Source: Lachnoclostridium sp. Marseille-P6806
Lineage (GTDB): Bacteria; Bacillota; Clostridia; Lachnospirales; Lachnospiraceae
NCBI RefSeq assembly: GCF_900625025.1
Contig: NZ_LR130579.1
Location: forward strand, 107,048 to 171,047
DNA length: 64,000 bases
Direction: 5' to 3'
Both the position numbers and the translations under genes were made by a program. Shown piece after piece: positions 43,432-51,784 of this stretch. The notes below the pieces were generated by a model. That model searched no databases. It worked only from the letters and a program-made list of their open reading frames with translations, and was not told the origin of the DNA. The number at the start of each line of letters is the position of its first letter. The stretch's first letter is position 1.

Positions 43432-43454
43432 AGAATTCCGCGCAGGCGAATTCT
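43432..43454 (-). promoter_or_regulatory. Leader hairpin of the BMC operon
   Basis: Seven-base arms AGAATTC and GAATTCT enclose a 9-base G+C-rich loop in the untranslated leader, about 40 bases before the dehydratase start. No T run follows, so it is not a terminator; it could affect mRNA stability or translation. Confidence 0.45.
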
Positions 43455-43522
43455 TCTCTGTGATCAAAATCGATGACGCTGTGCGCATCGACGGGTTGTG
43501 GTTTTGTGTTGTCTTCCGCTTT

Positions 43523-43551
43523 ATTATAGAAAGCAATCCGTCATAAGTCAA
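43523..43551 (-). promoter_or_regulatory. Strong sigma-70-type promoter of the BMC operon
   Basis: On the minus strand TTGACT (43546-43551) and a perfect TATAAT (43523-43528) are separated by 17 bases. It is the only consensus-like promoter seen upstream of the whole minus-strand BMC gene set. Confidence 0.78.
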
Positions 43552-43701
43552 CATAGATTGTCGTTATTTCGTGTTGCTTTGTGCCGTTTTTGGGCTTTTT
43601 GCCGCCTGCATTGTTGAATTTTGTTATTCCGCGTGAGAGAATGGATTCGGACCGGCATTTTGAACCGGAGTTTCCGGAACAGACAGACTGGGGATATGGA
43701 T

Positions 43702-44433
43702 ATGATTGTCGACCTGCATACGCATACGATTGCCAGCGGCCACGGCACGCGCGACACCATCGCCGACATGGCAAAGGCAGCCGCCGCAAGGGGAATGGCC
43801 GTTCTCGGAATCACCGATCACGGGCCTGCCACCTGCGGGGCCGCCTCTGCATCTTACTTTATGAATCTTGGCAGCGCCCCCAGAGAGCGCTGCGGCGTCG
43901 CCGTTCTGTACGGCGCGGAGGTCAGTATTCTGGAGGGCGGCGCGCTCGACCTGCCCGATTCCGTGCTGGCGCGCCTCGACTACGTGATCGCCTCCATGCA
44001 CATGCCGCCGCGCCGCAGATCCCGCGGCTCTCTGACCTCCGGTACCGCGGAGAGCAATACCGCCGACTACCTGAAAGCCATGGAAAACCCTTTCGTGCGG
44101 GTCATCGGCCACTGCGATAATTCACAGTTTCCCGCGGACTATGAGCGCATCGTCTCCGCCGCCGCCAAAAACGGCGTCATCATGGAGATCAACAACGCCT
44201 CCCTCATCCCCGGCGGCTGGCACCAGATTCCCGGCATCTCCAACGAAGACAATTACCGCCGCCTGCTTGCGCTCTGCCGGGAGCAGCGGGTGAAAATACT
44301 GATTTCCAGCGATTCCCACGGGAACAGGCACATCGGGGAGGCGCCCCTGGCCGAGGCGCTGGTCCGCGAGCTGCAATACCCGGAGGAGCTGATCGTGAAC
44401 CGGCATCCGGAGATGGTTCTCAATGGCGCCTGA
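43702..44433 (+). CDS. PHP-domain phosphoesterase (YcdX/DNA-polymerase-histidinol-phosphatase type)
   Basis: A 243-residue metal-dependent phosphoesterase. Metal ligands are visible in VDLHTHTIASGHG, GITDHGPA, GAEVSI, VIGHCDNSQ and the C-terminal SSDSHGNRHIGE. The substrate is unknown. The start at 43702 is preceded by TGGGGA at eight bases; an ATG six bases earlier is also possible. It is divergent from the BMC operon and convergent with rhaD, with 20 bases between stops. Confidence 0.88.
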   Translation: MIVDLHTHTIASGHGTRDTIADMAKAAAARGMAVLGITDHGPATCGAASASYFMNLGSAPRERCGVAVLYGAEVSILEGGALDLPDSVLARLDYVIASMHMPPRRRSRGSLTSGTAESNTADYLKAMENPFVRVIGHCDNSQFPADYERIVSAAAKNGVIMEINNASLIPGGWHQIPGISNEDNYRRLLALCREQRVKILISSDSHGNRHIGEAPLAEALVRELQYPEELIVNRHPEMVLNGA

Positions 44434-44453
44434 CAAGCATGGAACGCGCGTCA

Positions 44454-45296
44454 TCAGTCCGCCCCGCCGTTCTTTTCAAACAGGAAGCGCTCGTCCAACG
44501 TAATCGAAAAGCCCTTTTCCAGCGCGCGGAAGTTATCCGGCGTGATCGTCTGGCGCTTTTTATCCGTCATGGACATCACCTTGACAAGAATCTCCGCCGA
44601 TTTCTCGATCGTGTGCATCAGGCCGAACGTCTCGTCAAAGGTCGCGCCGGAGCAGAACATGCCGTGCATGGCCCAGATGACTGCATTGTATTTTTCCATC
44701 AGGTGGCTCGTTGCAACGCCGATCTCCCGGCCTCCCGGGACCATCCAGTCGATCATGCCGATGCCCTCCGGAAAGACCACCGGGCACTCCGTCGCCATCT
44801 CCCACAGCTCTCTCGTAAAAATTTCATCTTTCAGCGGCAGGACAAAGGACAGCGCGATGATGTTCGTCGTGTGCGCATGATAGATGATCCGGTGCCGGCC
44901 GCCCGTCACGCGCTTTTTGACCTGATGGTTCAGAAGATGCGTCGGCAGCTCGCTGGTGGGTCTTCCGCCCTCCACATAGCCCCAGCAGAGACGGTAGTTC
45001 TCGCCCGTGCCGTCGATCTCGATGATCCCGAGGCAGGCCTCCGGATCCGGTCTGATATTGCGGAAAAAGCGCCCCGTTCCCGTGACAAGAAAGAACTCCC
45101 CGGCAAGCTCCGGCACCGCCGCGCCGATCGGCGACCATGCGGCGTTTTCCTGAAAGCGCTCCCGGATGGCTTCTACCTCATGGGCCCGGATCCGGTAGGA
45201 AAGATTTCCCCCGTTCCGCTCATGCCACCCCTGCTCATAGCCCTCCTGCGCCATGTCGATAAAGTCGTTGACGAACTTCGATTCCAGTACTCTCAT
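44454..45296 (-). CDS. rhaD: L-rhamnulose-1-phosphate aldolase
   Basis: A 280-residue class II (zinc) aldolase cleaving rhamnulose-1-phosphate to lactaldehyde and DHAP. Typical RhaD features: HERNGGNLSYRI, the zinc ligands in IIYHAHTTNIIA and the third His in VIWAMHGMFCSG. The ATG with GGAGG five bases upstream is chosen over a GTG two codons earlier. It follows the AraC regulator gene in the same direction and may be part of the ABC-transporter operon. It has no encapsulation peptide, unlike the BMC aldolase. Confidence 0.92.
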   Translation of the reverse strand: MRVLESKFVNDFIDMAQEGYEQGWHERNGGNLSYRIRAHEVEAIRERFQENAAWSPIGAAVPELAGEFFLVTGTGRFFRNIRPDPEACLGIIEIDGTGENYRLCWGYVEGGRPTSELPTHLLNHQVKKRVTGGRHRIIYHAHTTNIIALSFVLPLKDEIFTRELWEMATECPVVFPEGIGMIDWMVPGGREIGVATSHLMEKYNAVIWAMHGMFCSGATFDETFGLMHTIEKSAEILVKVMSMTDKKRQTITPDNFRALEKGFSITLDERFLFEKNGGAD

Positions 45297-45391
45297 GGAC
45301 ACCTCCTGCCGGAACTCTTCCTGTCAGAAATCCCTCTTCTGTCCCCGCCGGCTCTTTACTCACAGCGTACCACATCCCCGCGGACTGTCAA

Positions 45392-46318
45392 TCAGACTCC
45401 CGCCTGCTCCCGGTACTCCGAGGGCGACATTCCCACACGCTTCCGGAACACCTTGCTGAAATAGCTGCTGTCATGAAAGCCGACGCTCTCCCCGATATCC
45501 GAGATGCGGAGCGATCCCGTCTTCATCAGCTCGCAGGCTCCCGCAATCCGTATCGTGCAGAGATAGGCAAAGATCGTCCTCCCCGTCGCTTTCCGGAACT
45601 GGCGGTTCATGTAATCGAAGCTTCCTCCGAAGCGCTCCTCCAGCCCCGCGCCACTGATCTCCTCTCCGTAGTGCGTATTGAGGTAATTGATCAGGCTGTG
45701 CAGACGCCGGATCGGCTCTCCCCCGGCCGTCTCTGCCGCAAGGCTCAGATACTGTCGCGACGCAAGAATCAGCGCAGCAAGAAACTCGCAGGCCACGAGC
45801 GCCTTGTAACCCTCTCGGCGATCGCGATGAACAGACAGCGCTTCTCCGATCCGGCTTTTCAGCTCGGAAAAGCCCACACCGCCCGCGTAGTTCGCATACT
45901 TCGGAAGAAGCAGACGCGGGCACAGCTCAGACGAAACGTCGCAGGGGTCGCTCCGGAGCGATTCCGTCCGGGCCCGCATCATGCGCTCGCAGAGCTTCTC
46001 GCGGCTTTCTCTCCTTTTTTCGATGCCCTCCCACATAAAATGGACATAGAAATAGGTGCATGCCGTCGCTCTTCTGCCGACATGCACCTTGTCCGGATCC
46101 AGAATCAGAATATCACCCGGCTTCAGATGAAAGCGGACGCCGTCCTCCTCCAGCTCCATGGAGCCGGCCGTCAGAAAATACAGGATATATTCTCCCGGGC
46201 GTCTTCTTCTGTGAATGTACGGCGGCTCGAGGTGCTCCTCTCCGATCAGCCGGACCGCGGGAAGCACCCCGCTGTTCAGAAGATAATAGCTGCTCTCCTG
46301 TTTCCGTTCCGCCGTCAT
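45392..46318 (-). CDS. AraC-family regulator, probable rhamnose-type activator
   Basis: A 308-residue regulator with an N-terminal cupin (about residues 35-100, GDILILDPDKVHVG) and a C-terminal AraC double HTH ending DIGESVGFHDSSYFSKVFRK. It lies 15 bases behind the substrate-binding protein gene and 95 bases before rhaD, so it probably regulates transport and rhamnose breakdown. Confidence 0.9.
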   Translation of the reverse strand: MTAERKQESSYYLLNSGVLPAVRLIGEEHLEPPYIHRRRRPGEYILYFLTAGSMELEEDGVRFHLKPGDILILDPDKVHVGRRATACTYFYVHFMWEGIEKRRESREKLCERMMRARTESLRSDPCDVSSELCPRLLLPKYANYAGGVGFSELKSRIGEALSVHRDRREGYKALVACEFLAALILASRQYLSLAAETAGGEPIRRLHSLINYLNTHYGEEISGAGLEERFGGSFDYMNRQFRKATGRTIFAYLCTIRIAGACELMKTGSLRISDIGESVGFHDSSYFSKVFRKRVGMSPSEYREQAGV

Positions 46319-46333
46319 GACCTGTCCTTTCGC

Positions 46334-47980
46334 CTATTTGTACAGCTCGTCAAACTGTCTCTGCAGCTCCTCCGTGACCGTTTCGATCCCGGCTTTCTGC
46401 AGATCGTCATGGAGCTTCTGCACCGCTTCCTCCGCCGTCATGCCCTGATCATCAAACTTGCCGTAGGCAATCAGCTTCATATCATTGGTATAGACCTCGT
46501 TGACGTTGTTGATCTGCGCCTGAATCGCATCCACATCCGGCACAAACTGCCCGTAGGGATAATCGATCGCCGCCGCATCCAGCTCCTCATACATCGGCTC
46601 GATAACATCCCAGTTTCTGGACGCGTCCCGGATCTCCAGATCGTCGTTCCGGCCCCACCAGTAGTTGGTCATCCCGTTGATATTCTGCGTGTCCGGATTG
46701 TAACCCTCCGGTGTGATGCGCAGGCCGTCCTCATTGACATCCCATGAAACGCCCTTGATTCCATAGTTGAACAGGCGGTAGCAGTCCGGATCGTTGCGGA
46801 TGAGATCGTACACCATCAGCGCACGCTCCGGATTCTCCGATGCCGCGGAAACTGCCATCGCGCCGTGCGTAATGCTGAGCCGGACCACATTTCCCGTCTC
46901 CTCGCCGAACCAGAAGAAGCCGGATTCCGCGTCACTGTCGTCCGTGTAGATCTTGTTGTTGTCCGTGTGGGAGCAAAGATCCGTCCATGTCTGCGTGTGA
47001 TGCTGCTCTGCCGCGACCTTACCGATCCGATAGTCGTCGCGGTTTGCCGTCGTGGTCTTGTTCAGAACGTCGGTGCTCCAGACGCCCATTTCATCCCACT
47101 TCGCCATTTCCTTTGCAAACGCGACCATCATATCCGTATCGTCATACTGAGGAACCGTGATGGTGTAGGGATCCGACTTGGTTCCTCCCCAGAGCGCGTT
47201 AGCCGTGATGCCGTCAATGGCGACAAAATCGCTGTGCGACGCCGTCCAGCCGCCTGCCAGCGTCCCGTAAGCCGTTCCGTCGGAATCCCACGCCATGATA
47301 TCCGGATATGCCTTACGGACATAGGCAAAATACGCCGTCATATCTTCCCAGCTCTTCACCTCGTCAAGACCGGCCTCTTTCGCCCAGTCCGCGCGGTAAA
47401 TGAAACCGTGATTGGTCCACTGTGCATAATTGTCCTCGGGCATGAGATAGATTTCGCCGTTGTACTTGCAGAGCTCCCAGTGCTCCGGAGAAACGCTCGC
47501 CCATGTCTTGGGTGCATAGGTTTTCAGCATGTTCTCGCTCAGCTCAAGGAACGCGCCGTCCTTGGCGTTCGGCCATGCGTCGAGCCAGTCGGAGGCCGTG
47601 CCGACAAGATCCACCGAGCCGTCCATCTGCGCCAGCGTCAGATTGTAATTCGCAAGCCAGTCCGTCCACGGAATGTAGTAAATCTGCAGCTCCGCATTGA
47701 CCTTTTCCGTAAGGATGCCGTTCAGCTCCTCCATCATCCTGTTCAGATTTTCTTTCGCTTCTCCCTCCGGCGGATCGCCTGTCACCATGTAGTTGATCAC
47801 CACATGCTCCGACGTGTCGATCGCCGCCGCTTCATCACCGGATGCCGCTGCTCCGCCGTCTACGGCAGCATCCGTCTCCGTACCGCTTCCGTCCGGCGCG
47901 GTGCGCCCCCCCTGGCCGCCACAGGCCGCAAGAGACGCCGCCATGGTGGTGATAAGAAATGCCGCTAGTACCTTCTTCAT
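46334..47980 (-). CDS. CUT1-type (LplA-like) extracellular solute-binding lipoprotein
   Basis: A 548-residue exported lipoprotein: signal peptide with lipobox LAAC (C20), a short acidic linker, then a family 1 solute-binding fold of the large LplA/YtcQ type, for oligosaccharides. The ATG is preceded by TTGGAGG. With the two upstream permeases it forms an importer lacking its own ATPase, as usual for CUT1 systems that share MsmX. Substrate is inferred to be a rhamnose- or deoxyhexose-containing glycan from rhaD and the GH2 gene nearby. Confidence 0.9.
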   Translation of the reverse strand: MKKVLAAFLITTMAASLAACGGQGGRTAPDGSGTETDAAVDGGAAASGDEAAAIDTSEHVVINYMVTGDPPEGEAKENLNRMMEELNGILTEKVNAELQIYYIPWTDWLANYNLTLAQMDGSVDLVGTASDWLDAWPNAKDGAFLELSENMLKTYAPKTWASVSPEHWELCKYNGEIYLMPEDNYAQWTNHGFIYRADWAKEAGLDEVKSWEDMTAYFAYVRKAYPDIMAWDSDGTAYGTLAGGWTASHSDFVAIDGITANALWGGTKSDPYTITVPQYDDTDMMVAFAKEMAKWDEMGVWSTDVLNKTTTANRDDYRIGKVAAEQHHTQTWTDLCSHTDNNKIYTDDSDAESGFFWFGEETGNVVRLSITHGAMAVSAASENPERALMVYDLIRNDPDCYRLFNYGIKGVSWDVNEDGLRITPEGYNPDTQNINGMTNYWWGRNDDLEIRDASRNWDVIEPMYEELDAAAIDYPYGQFVPDVDAIQAQINNVNEVYTNDMKLIAYGKFDDQGMTAEEAVQKLHDDLQKAGIETVTEELQRQFDELYK

Positions 47981-48101
47981 AAAAGTCCTCCAATCTCTGT
48001 GTTTGCAGTGTTTATATAACAGCCTCGCCGAAACGGCGAGGACAGCTGTCATCTTTTCCCCGGCAGAACATTCCGCCGGTTCCGCTCGCCGGTTTCCGCG
48101 C

Positions 48102-49061
48102 TCAGCCCTTGACAGCGCCGACAGTGATGCCCCCGATAAAATATTTCTGTACAAAAGGATACAAAAGGACTATGGGGCCCGTGGCCATGACGGCGTTCGC
48201 CATCTTCACCGTCTCCTGCGGGAAATCCGACAGCGCGATATACTGTCCCGCCACCGAGTTCTTGAGCGCCGCAATCTTGTTGACCAGCTCGTACAGCGTA
48301 TACTGGAGCGGCTTCACCTCCACCTTGGATGAGAGGAACAGCGAGGACTGATACCACTCGTTCCAGTACCCCAGCGCCAGAAACAGTCCGATGGTTGCGA
48401 GCGCCGGCTTCATCATGGGCAGGATCAGGTGTGTGAACACCGTCATGTCCCCCGCGCCGTCGATCTTGCCGGCCTCTGTGATTTCGTGCGGAATCTGCTT
48501 CACGAAGTTCTTCATGAGAATGATCAGCCACGGGCTCATCATCAGCGGAAGCAGCACCGCCAGATAGTTATCCTTGAGCCGATAGGTCTGCACCATCATC
48601 AGGTAGTAAGGCGCGAGCCCCGCCGAGAAAAGACTGGTGAAATAAATGTAGAAAGAAATCACGTTGCGGTAAGGGTAATCCTTTCTCTGGAGCGCATAGC
48701 CGGTCATGGAGATGATCGCCAGCCCCAGAAAAGTTCCCACCGCCGTCAGCGTAATTGTCAGTGCATAGGATTTCCATATCGTGCCGCCGCTGATGATCAT
48801 CTGATAGGCTCTCGTCGTAAAGCCGCGGGGAATGAGCTGCACGCCCGCACGGCGGATCACCGCCTCGTCCGAAAAAGAAGTGCCGACGATCAGAAGAAAC
48901 GGGAAAATACAGCACAGCGCATAGAAGCTCACGATCACATAGCCGAGCGTCCGGACAATGATATCGGACACCCCGAGCTTCACTCTGGCCGCCGAGCTCA
49001 TCGCCTCGAGCTTTTCCTCTCTTTTCCGTTCCTGTCTTGTCATATTCGTACTGGAACTCAT
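48102..49061 (-). CDS. CUT1 ABC transporter permease, LplC/YtcP type
   Basis: A 319-residue membrane protein with six predicted membrane helices and the permease EAA-type loop EITEAGKIDGAGDMTVFTHL. A polar ~45-residue N-terminus precedes the first helix. The start at the ATG behind TGGAGG is preferred to longer readings. It lies between the partner permease (47 bases upstream) and the binding protein (121 bases downstream). Confidence 0.9.
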   Translation of the reverse strand: MSSSTNMTRQERKREEKLEAMSSAARVKLGVSDIIVRTLGYVIVSFYALCCIFPFLLIVGTSFSDEAVIRRAGVQLIPRGFTTRAYQMIISGGTIWKSYALTITLTAVGTFLGLAIISMTGYALQRKDYPYRNVISFYIYFTSLFSAGLAPYYLMMVQTYRLKDNYLAVLLPLMMSPWLIILMKNFVKQIPHEITEAGKIDGAGDMTVFTHLILPMMKPALATIGLFLALGYWNEWYQSSLFLSSKVEVKPLQYTLYELVNKIAALKNSVAGQYIALSDFPQETVKMANAVMATGPIVLLYPFVQKYFIGGITVGAVKG

Positions 49062-49108
49062 AGCCTTCCTCCATACCGGCGCATCCGTGCGCCGCACATC
49101 GCTTTTTC

Positions 49109-50056
49109 TCAGAACAGCGAGTAATCCGGCTCTATCTTCTTGATGACTCCATTCGCGCACAGAACGATCACAAACCCGACAATGGACTGATACAGGCCGA
49201 CCGCCGAGGCGCTCGAGAAGTTAAAGTCCGCGATGGTGGACCGGTACACATAAGTTTCAATGATATCCGTCGTGTCGTAGAGCATCGGATTCTGGCCGAT
49301 GACGTTGTAGAACAGGCCGAAATTTCCCTTGACAATCCCACCGAGCGCAAACAGGAGGAGAATGACGATCGTCGGCTTCAGCATCGGAAGAAGAATATAG
49401 CGGATCTTCTGAAAGGCGTTCGCCCCGTCCACCCTGGCGGCCTCGATAATCTCCGCATCAATACCGCAGATCGAGGCGAAATAGACCACGGAATTGTAGC
49501 CGGTCTGCTGCCAGAGATAGATAATGACCATCAGTACCGGCCATGCCCCGGGGCTGGAATACGGCTGCCACGGTGTCTTGCCAAGCGCCCGCAGAACCTC
49601 ATTCACGAAGCCCGTGTCATAATTGAGCAGATTGAATACCAGAATTCCGACCAGAACCTGTGAGATGAAATAGGGCAGGAACATCATCGTCTGCGACAGC
49701 TTTTTGAAGCGCCTCGACTGAATCTCGTTCAGCAGAATCGCAATGAACACCGCAAAGAGATTTCCCAGAATAATGAATGCGAGATTGTACAGAATCGTAT
49801 TGCGCGTCAACGTCCAAAGCTTGCCCGACTGCGCCAGAAACTCAAAATTGCGCAGCCCCACGAAAGGACTTCCAAAAACGCCCTTCCGGTACTTGTAGTC
49901 GACAAAGGCCACCCAGATCCCCGGCATCGGCATATAGCTGAAGAAAAAGAAAAACAGGATCGCCGGTATGCACATCAGCGTCAGAACACGATAACGCCAG
50001 AAGACCTGATACCATGTCTTCTTTTTTCCCAAAGGTCCTGCGGAAATATCTTTCAT
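49109..50056 (-). CDS. CUT1 ABC transporter permease, LplB type
   Basis: A 315-residue inner-membrane permease with about six helices and the cytoplasmic loop IIEAARVDGANAFQKIRYIL. The ATG follows GGGGGG. It is the first gene of the transporter operon; a LacI-type operator and promoter lie upstream. Confidence 0.9.
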   Translation of the reverse strand: MKDISAGPLGKKKTWYQVFWRYRVLTLMCIPAILFFFFFSYMPMPGIWVAFVDYKYRKGVFGSPFVGLRNFEFLAQSGKLWTLTRNTILYNLAFIILGNLFAVFIAILLNEIQSRRFKKLSQTMMFLPYFISQVLVGILVFNLLNYDTGFVNEVLRALGKTPWQPYSSPGAWPVLMVIIYLWQQTGYNSVVYFASICGIDAEIIEAARVDGANAFQKIRYILLPMLKPTIVILLLFALGGIVKGNFGLFYNVIGQNPMLYDTTDIIETYVYRSTIADFNFSSASAVGLYQSIVGFVIVLCANGVIKKIEPDYSLF

Positions 50057-50220
50057 GCGAATCCCCCCTGGCAGAGCGCTGCCGCGCTCCGTCTTTCTTT
50101 GAATCACCCTCTCACTGCCGCCTGCTCTTTCACTTACTCTATTTGCTCTCTATCATCCATCGATTGTCTTTTCTGTCTTCTGCCGGCGCGTCTCTGTGTC
50201 GATCGTGAAAACCCACTTAT

Positions 50221-50234
50221 TGTAAGCGCTTTCA
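50221..50234. promoter_or_regulatory. LacI/CcpA-type operator before the transporter operon
   Basis: TGTAAGCGCTTTCA (reverse TGAAAGCGCTTACA) fits the cre/LacI operator consensus. It lies just downstream of the predicted -10, the same geometry as at the amylosucrase operon. A related site, TGAAAGCACTTTCA, precedes the adjacent lacI gene. Confidence 0.65.
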
Positions 50235-50242
50235 TCACTATT

Positions 50243-50271
50243 ATTAAAGCACTATGACGAGCGGCGTTCAA
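50243..50271 (-). promoter_or_regulatory. Probable promoter of the CUT1 transporter operon
   Basis: TTGAAC (50266-50271) and TTTAAT (50243-50248) on the minus strand are 17 bases apart; TTAATA with an 18-base spacer is the alternative -10. Confidence 0.5.
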
Positions 50272-50437
50272 CTATTTTGTTTTCTTATCGCCCGGTTTCG
50301 TCCATGTGCACATTTTTTGCCGCATTTTTTTGTGCACAACAGAATACAGCCGCAGGGAATCATGAAAATTGTTTCACACTCTCTCGCTGCTGTATTCTGT
50401 TGTATTGCTTTTTCTTTGTCTTCTTATTTCCTTATTT

Positions 50438-51484
50438 TCAGAACATCGGCGGTGTGTTCGCCTTGGTCGAGGCCCTCGCATACAGGCCGGACGAGATGAC
50501 GCGAGATGCCGGAACCTCCCGCCCCTCCACAAGATCGATCGCGGTGTCTGCAAGCGCCCGACCGAACACCTCATAGTCATAACCCACACTCGTAAGCTGC
50601 GGCAGAGCCGTTTCCGTCAGAAAGGTATTGTCAAAGCTGAGCACCGCCATATCCTCCGGAACAGACAACCCGCGCTCCCGGATCGCGTGCACGACGCCGA
50701 CGGCCGAAAAGTCATTGATCGCCATGATCGCTGTCGGCATGGTGCGGCCAATGTTCGAGGCAAACAGCTCGTTCATTCCCCGGTAGCCGCCGCTCATGTT
50801 ATAGTCCGAATCAATCACATAACGCTCTCGGTAGGTGATTCCGCGGCTCCGCAGGACACTGCGGTATCGGGCCCGCTTTTCATAAGTCGACTTCACATCC
50901 GACCGGCCGCCGAGCATGGCGATATGCCGGTGTCCCAGCGAGAACAGATGTTCCATCGCAAGATCCACACCGAGCATCTCGTCGATGCACACCTGATGAA
51001 CGCGGGCGCCGTCCACCTTGCCGGTGGTCACGACCGGCACCGTATCCGAAATCCGATTGATGAGGTCGGCATAATCGGGGTCTGTGACAAGCCGGTCCGA
51101 TCTCCCGCCCATCAGAATGATGGCGTCCGCCCGGATATCGAACATTTTCTGGAGCCCTCTGACCTCCAGCTCCGCGCTGCCAAAAGTATTGAAGATCAGC
51201 GCGCTGTACTCCAGCTCGTCGATCCGCCGCCCCAGCGTGGCGACAATCTGCGCATAATACGGATTCTGCACATCCGCCGCCACCACACCGATGATCCTTG
51301 TCCGGGCCATGGTAAGCCCCTGCGCCAGCGCGTTCGGGCGGTAGTCATAGCGGCGGATCACCTCCTCCACTCTGCGGCGCTTTTCCTCGCTCACATGCGG
51401 ATTCCCCGACATCACGCGGGATACTGTCGCCGATGACACCCCGGCTTCGCTGGCAATCTGATAAATATTGATCCCCCGTTTCAT
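50438..51484 (-). CDS. LacI-family transcriptional regulator
   Basis: A 348-residue repressor with HTH INIYQIASEAGVSSATVSRV, hinge region NALAQGL and a sugar-binding domain to the C-terminus. Matching operators lie before this gene (51511-51524) and before the transporter operon (50221-50234), so it probably controls both and perhaps the divergent GH2 gene. Confidence 0.92.
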   Translation of the reverse strand: MKRGINIYQIASEAGVSSATVSRVMSGNPHVSEEKRRRVEEVIRRYDYRPNALAQGLTMARTRIIGVVAADVQNPYYAQIVATLGRRIDELEYSALIFNTFGSAELEVRGLQKMFDIRADAIILMGGRSDRLVTDPDYADLINRISDTVPVVTTGKVDGARVHQVCIDEMLGVDLAMEHLFSLGHRHIAMLGGRSDVKSTYEKRARYRSVLRSRGITYRERYVIDSDYNMSGGYRGMNELFASNIGRTMPTAIMAINDFSAVGVVHAIRERGLSVPEDMAVLSFDNTFLTETALPQLTSVGYDYEVFGRALADTAIDLVEGREVPASRVISSGLYARASTKANTPPMF

Positions 51485-51784
51485 ACCTCCCCCCCCTTGT
51501 ACCGCACTGTTGAAAGCACTTTCATAAAATCTGTTTCATCATAAGGCTTTCCGCTCTCAAAGGCAAGCGCCCCTGAGGAGCATCTCTGTACAGGACCGGG
51601 GCATCGTTTTTACAGAGTCGCTCATTTACCATAAATGACTCTGATTTCCATGGATTTCCGCCTTTTTTATCCTATAATGATGTACAGGGAGCCGGGCCGC
51701 GGACTGACCGCGCCGCGCACCAGAAGCACGTTCGTCCGCCGGCTTTCATCCCACAGACGGATAGGATATGAAAAGGAGCTCGAC
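51485..51784. other. Intergenic region between lacI and the GH2 gene
   Basis: These 300 bases hold the operator at 51511-51524, an imperfect hairpin at about 51614-51643 (AGAGTC...GACTCT arms with an inner CATTTA/TAAATG stem), and a TATAAT at 51673-51678 that could be the GH2 -10, though no good -35 precedes it. The plus-strand open frame before 51785 has no coding features. Confidence 0.5.
51511..51524. promoter_or_regulatory. LacI-type operator before lacI
   Basis: TGAAAGCACTTTCA, a near-perfect palindrome, lies 27-40 bases before the lacI start and resembles the operator at 50221-50234. Confidence 0.6.

Larger units (their letters stand above)
43391..43701. other. Divergent regulatory region between BMC operon and PHP gene
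   Basis: No gene is seen in these ~310 bases. They hold the BMC operon promoter (43523-43551), a leader of roughly 125 bases with a hairpin at 43432-43454, and upstream T/A-rich sequence with AACACGAAATAACGACAAT on the minus strand, which resembles DeoR/GlpR-type repeats. No clear promoter for the PHP gene was recognised. Confidence 0.6.
50057..50437. other. Regulatory region between lacI and the CUT1 transporter operon
   Basis: This ~380-base stretch has no convincing gene. It contains a promoter (50243-50271), an operator (50221-50234) and, nearer lacI, T-rich sequence. The leader between the promoter and the LplB-type gene is about 170 bases, with no riboswitch recognised. Confidence 0.55.

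Noticed and set aside
40961..43546. An 861-codon open frame on the plus strand opposite the dehydratase gene
   Set aside because: It mirrors the G+C-rich third codon positions of the dehydratase and has Arg/His-rich composition with no domain motifs. The same holds for long frames opposite the amylosucrase (3994-5844), GH2 (51836-54172), FucI (56656-58251), PduS (31546-32970) and DUF4091 (7344-8711) genes.
50057..50437. A small membrane protein frame in the lacI-transporter gap
   Set aside because: The hydrophobic frame arises from T-rich promoter DNA and has no ribosome site.
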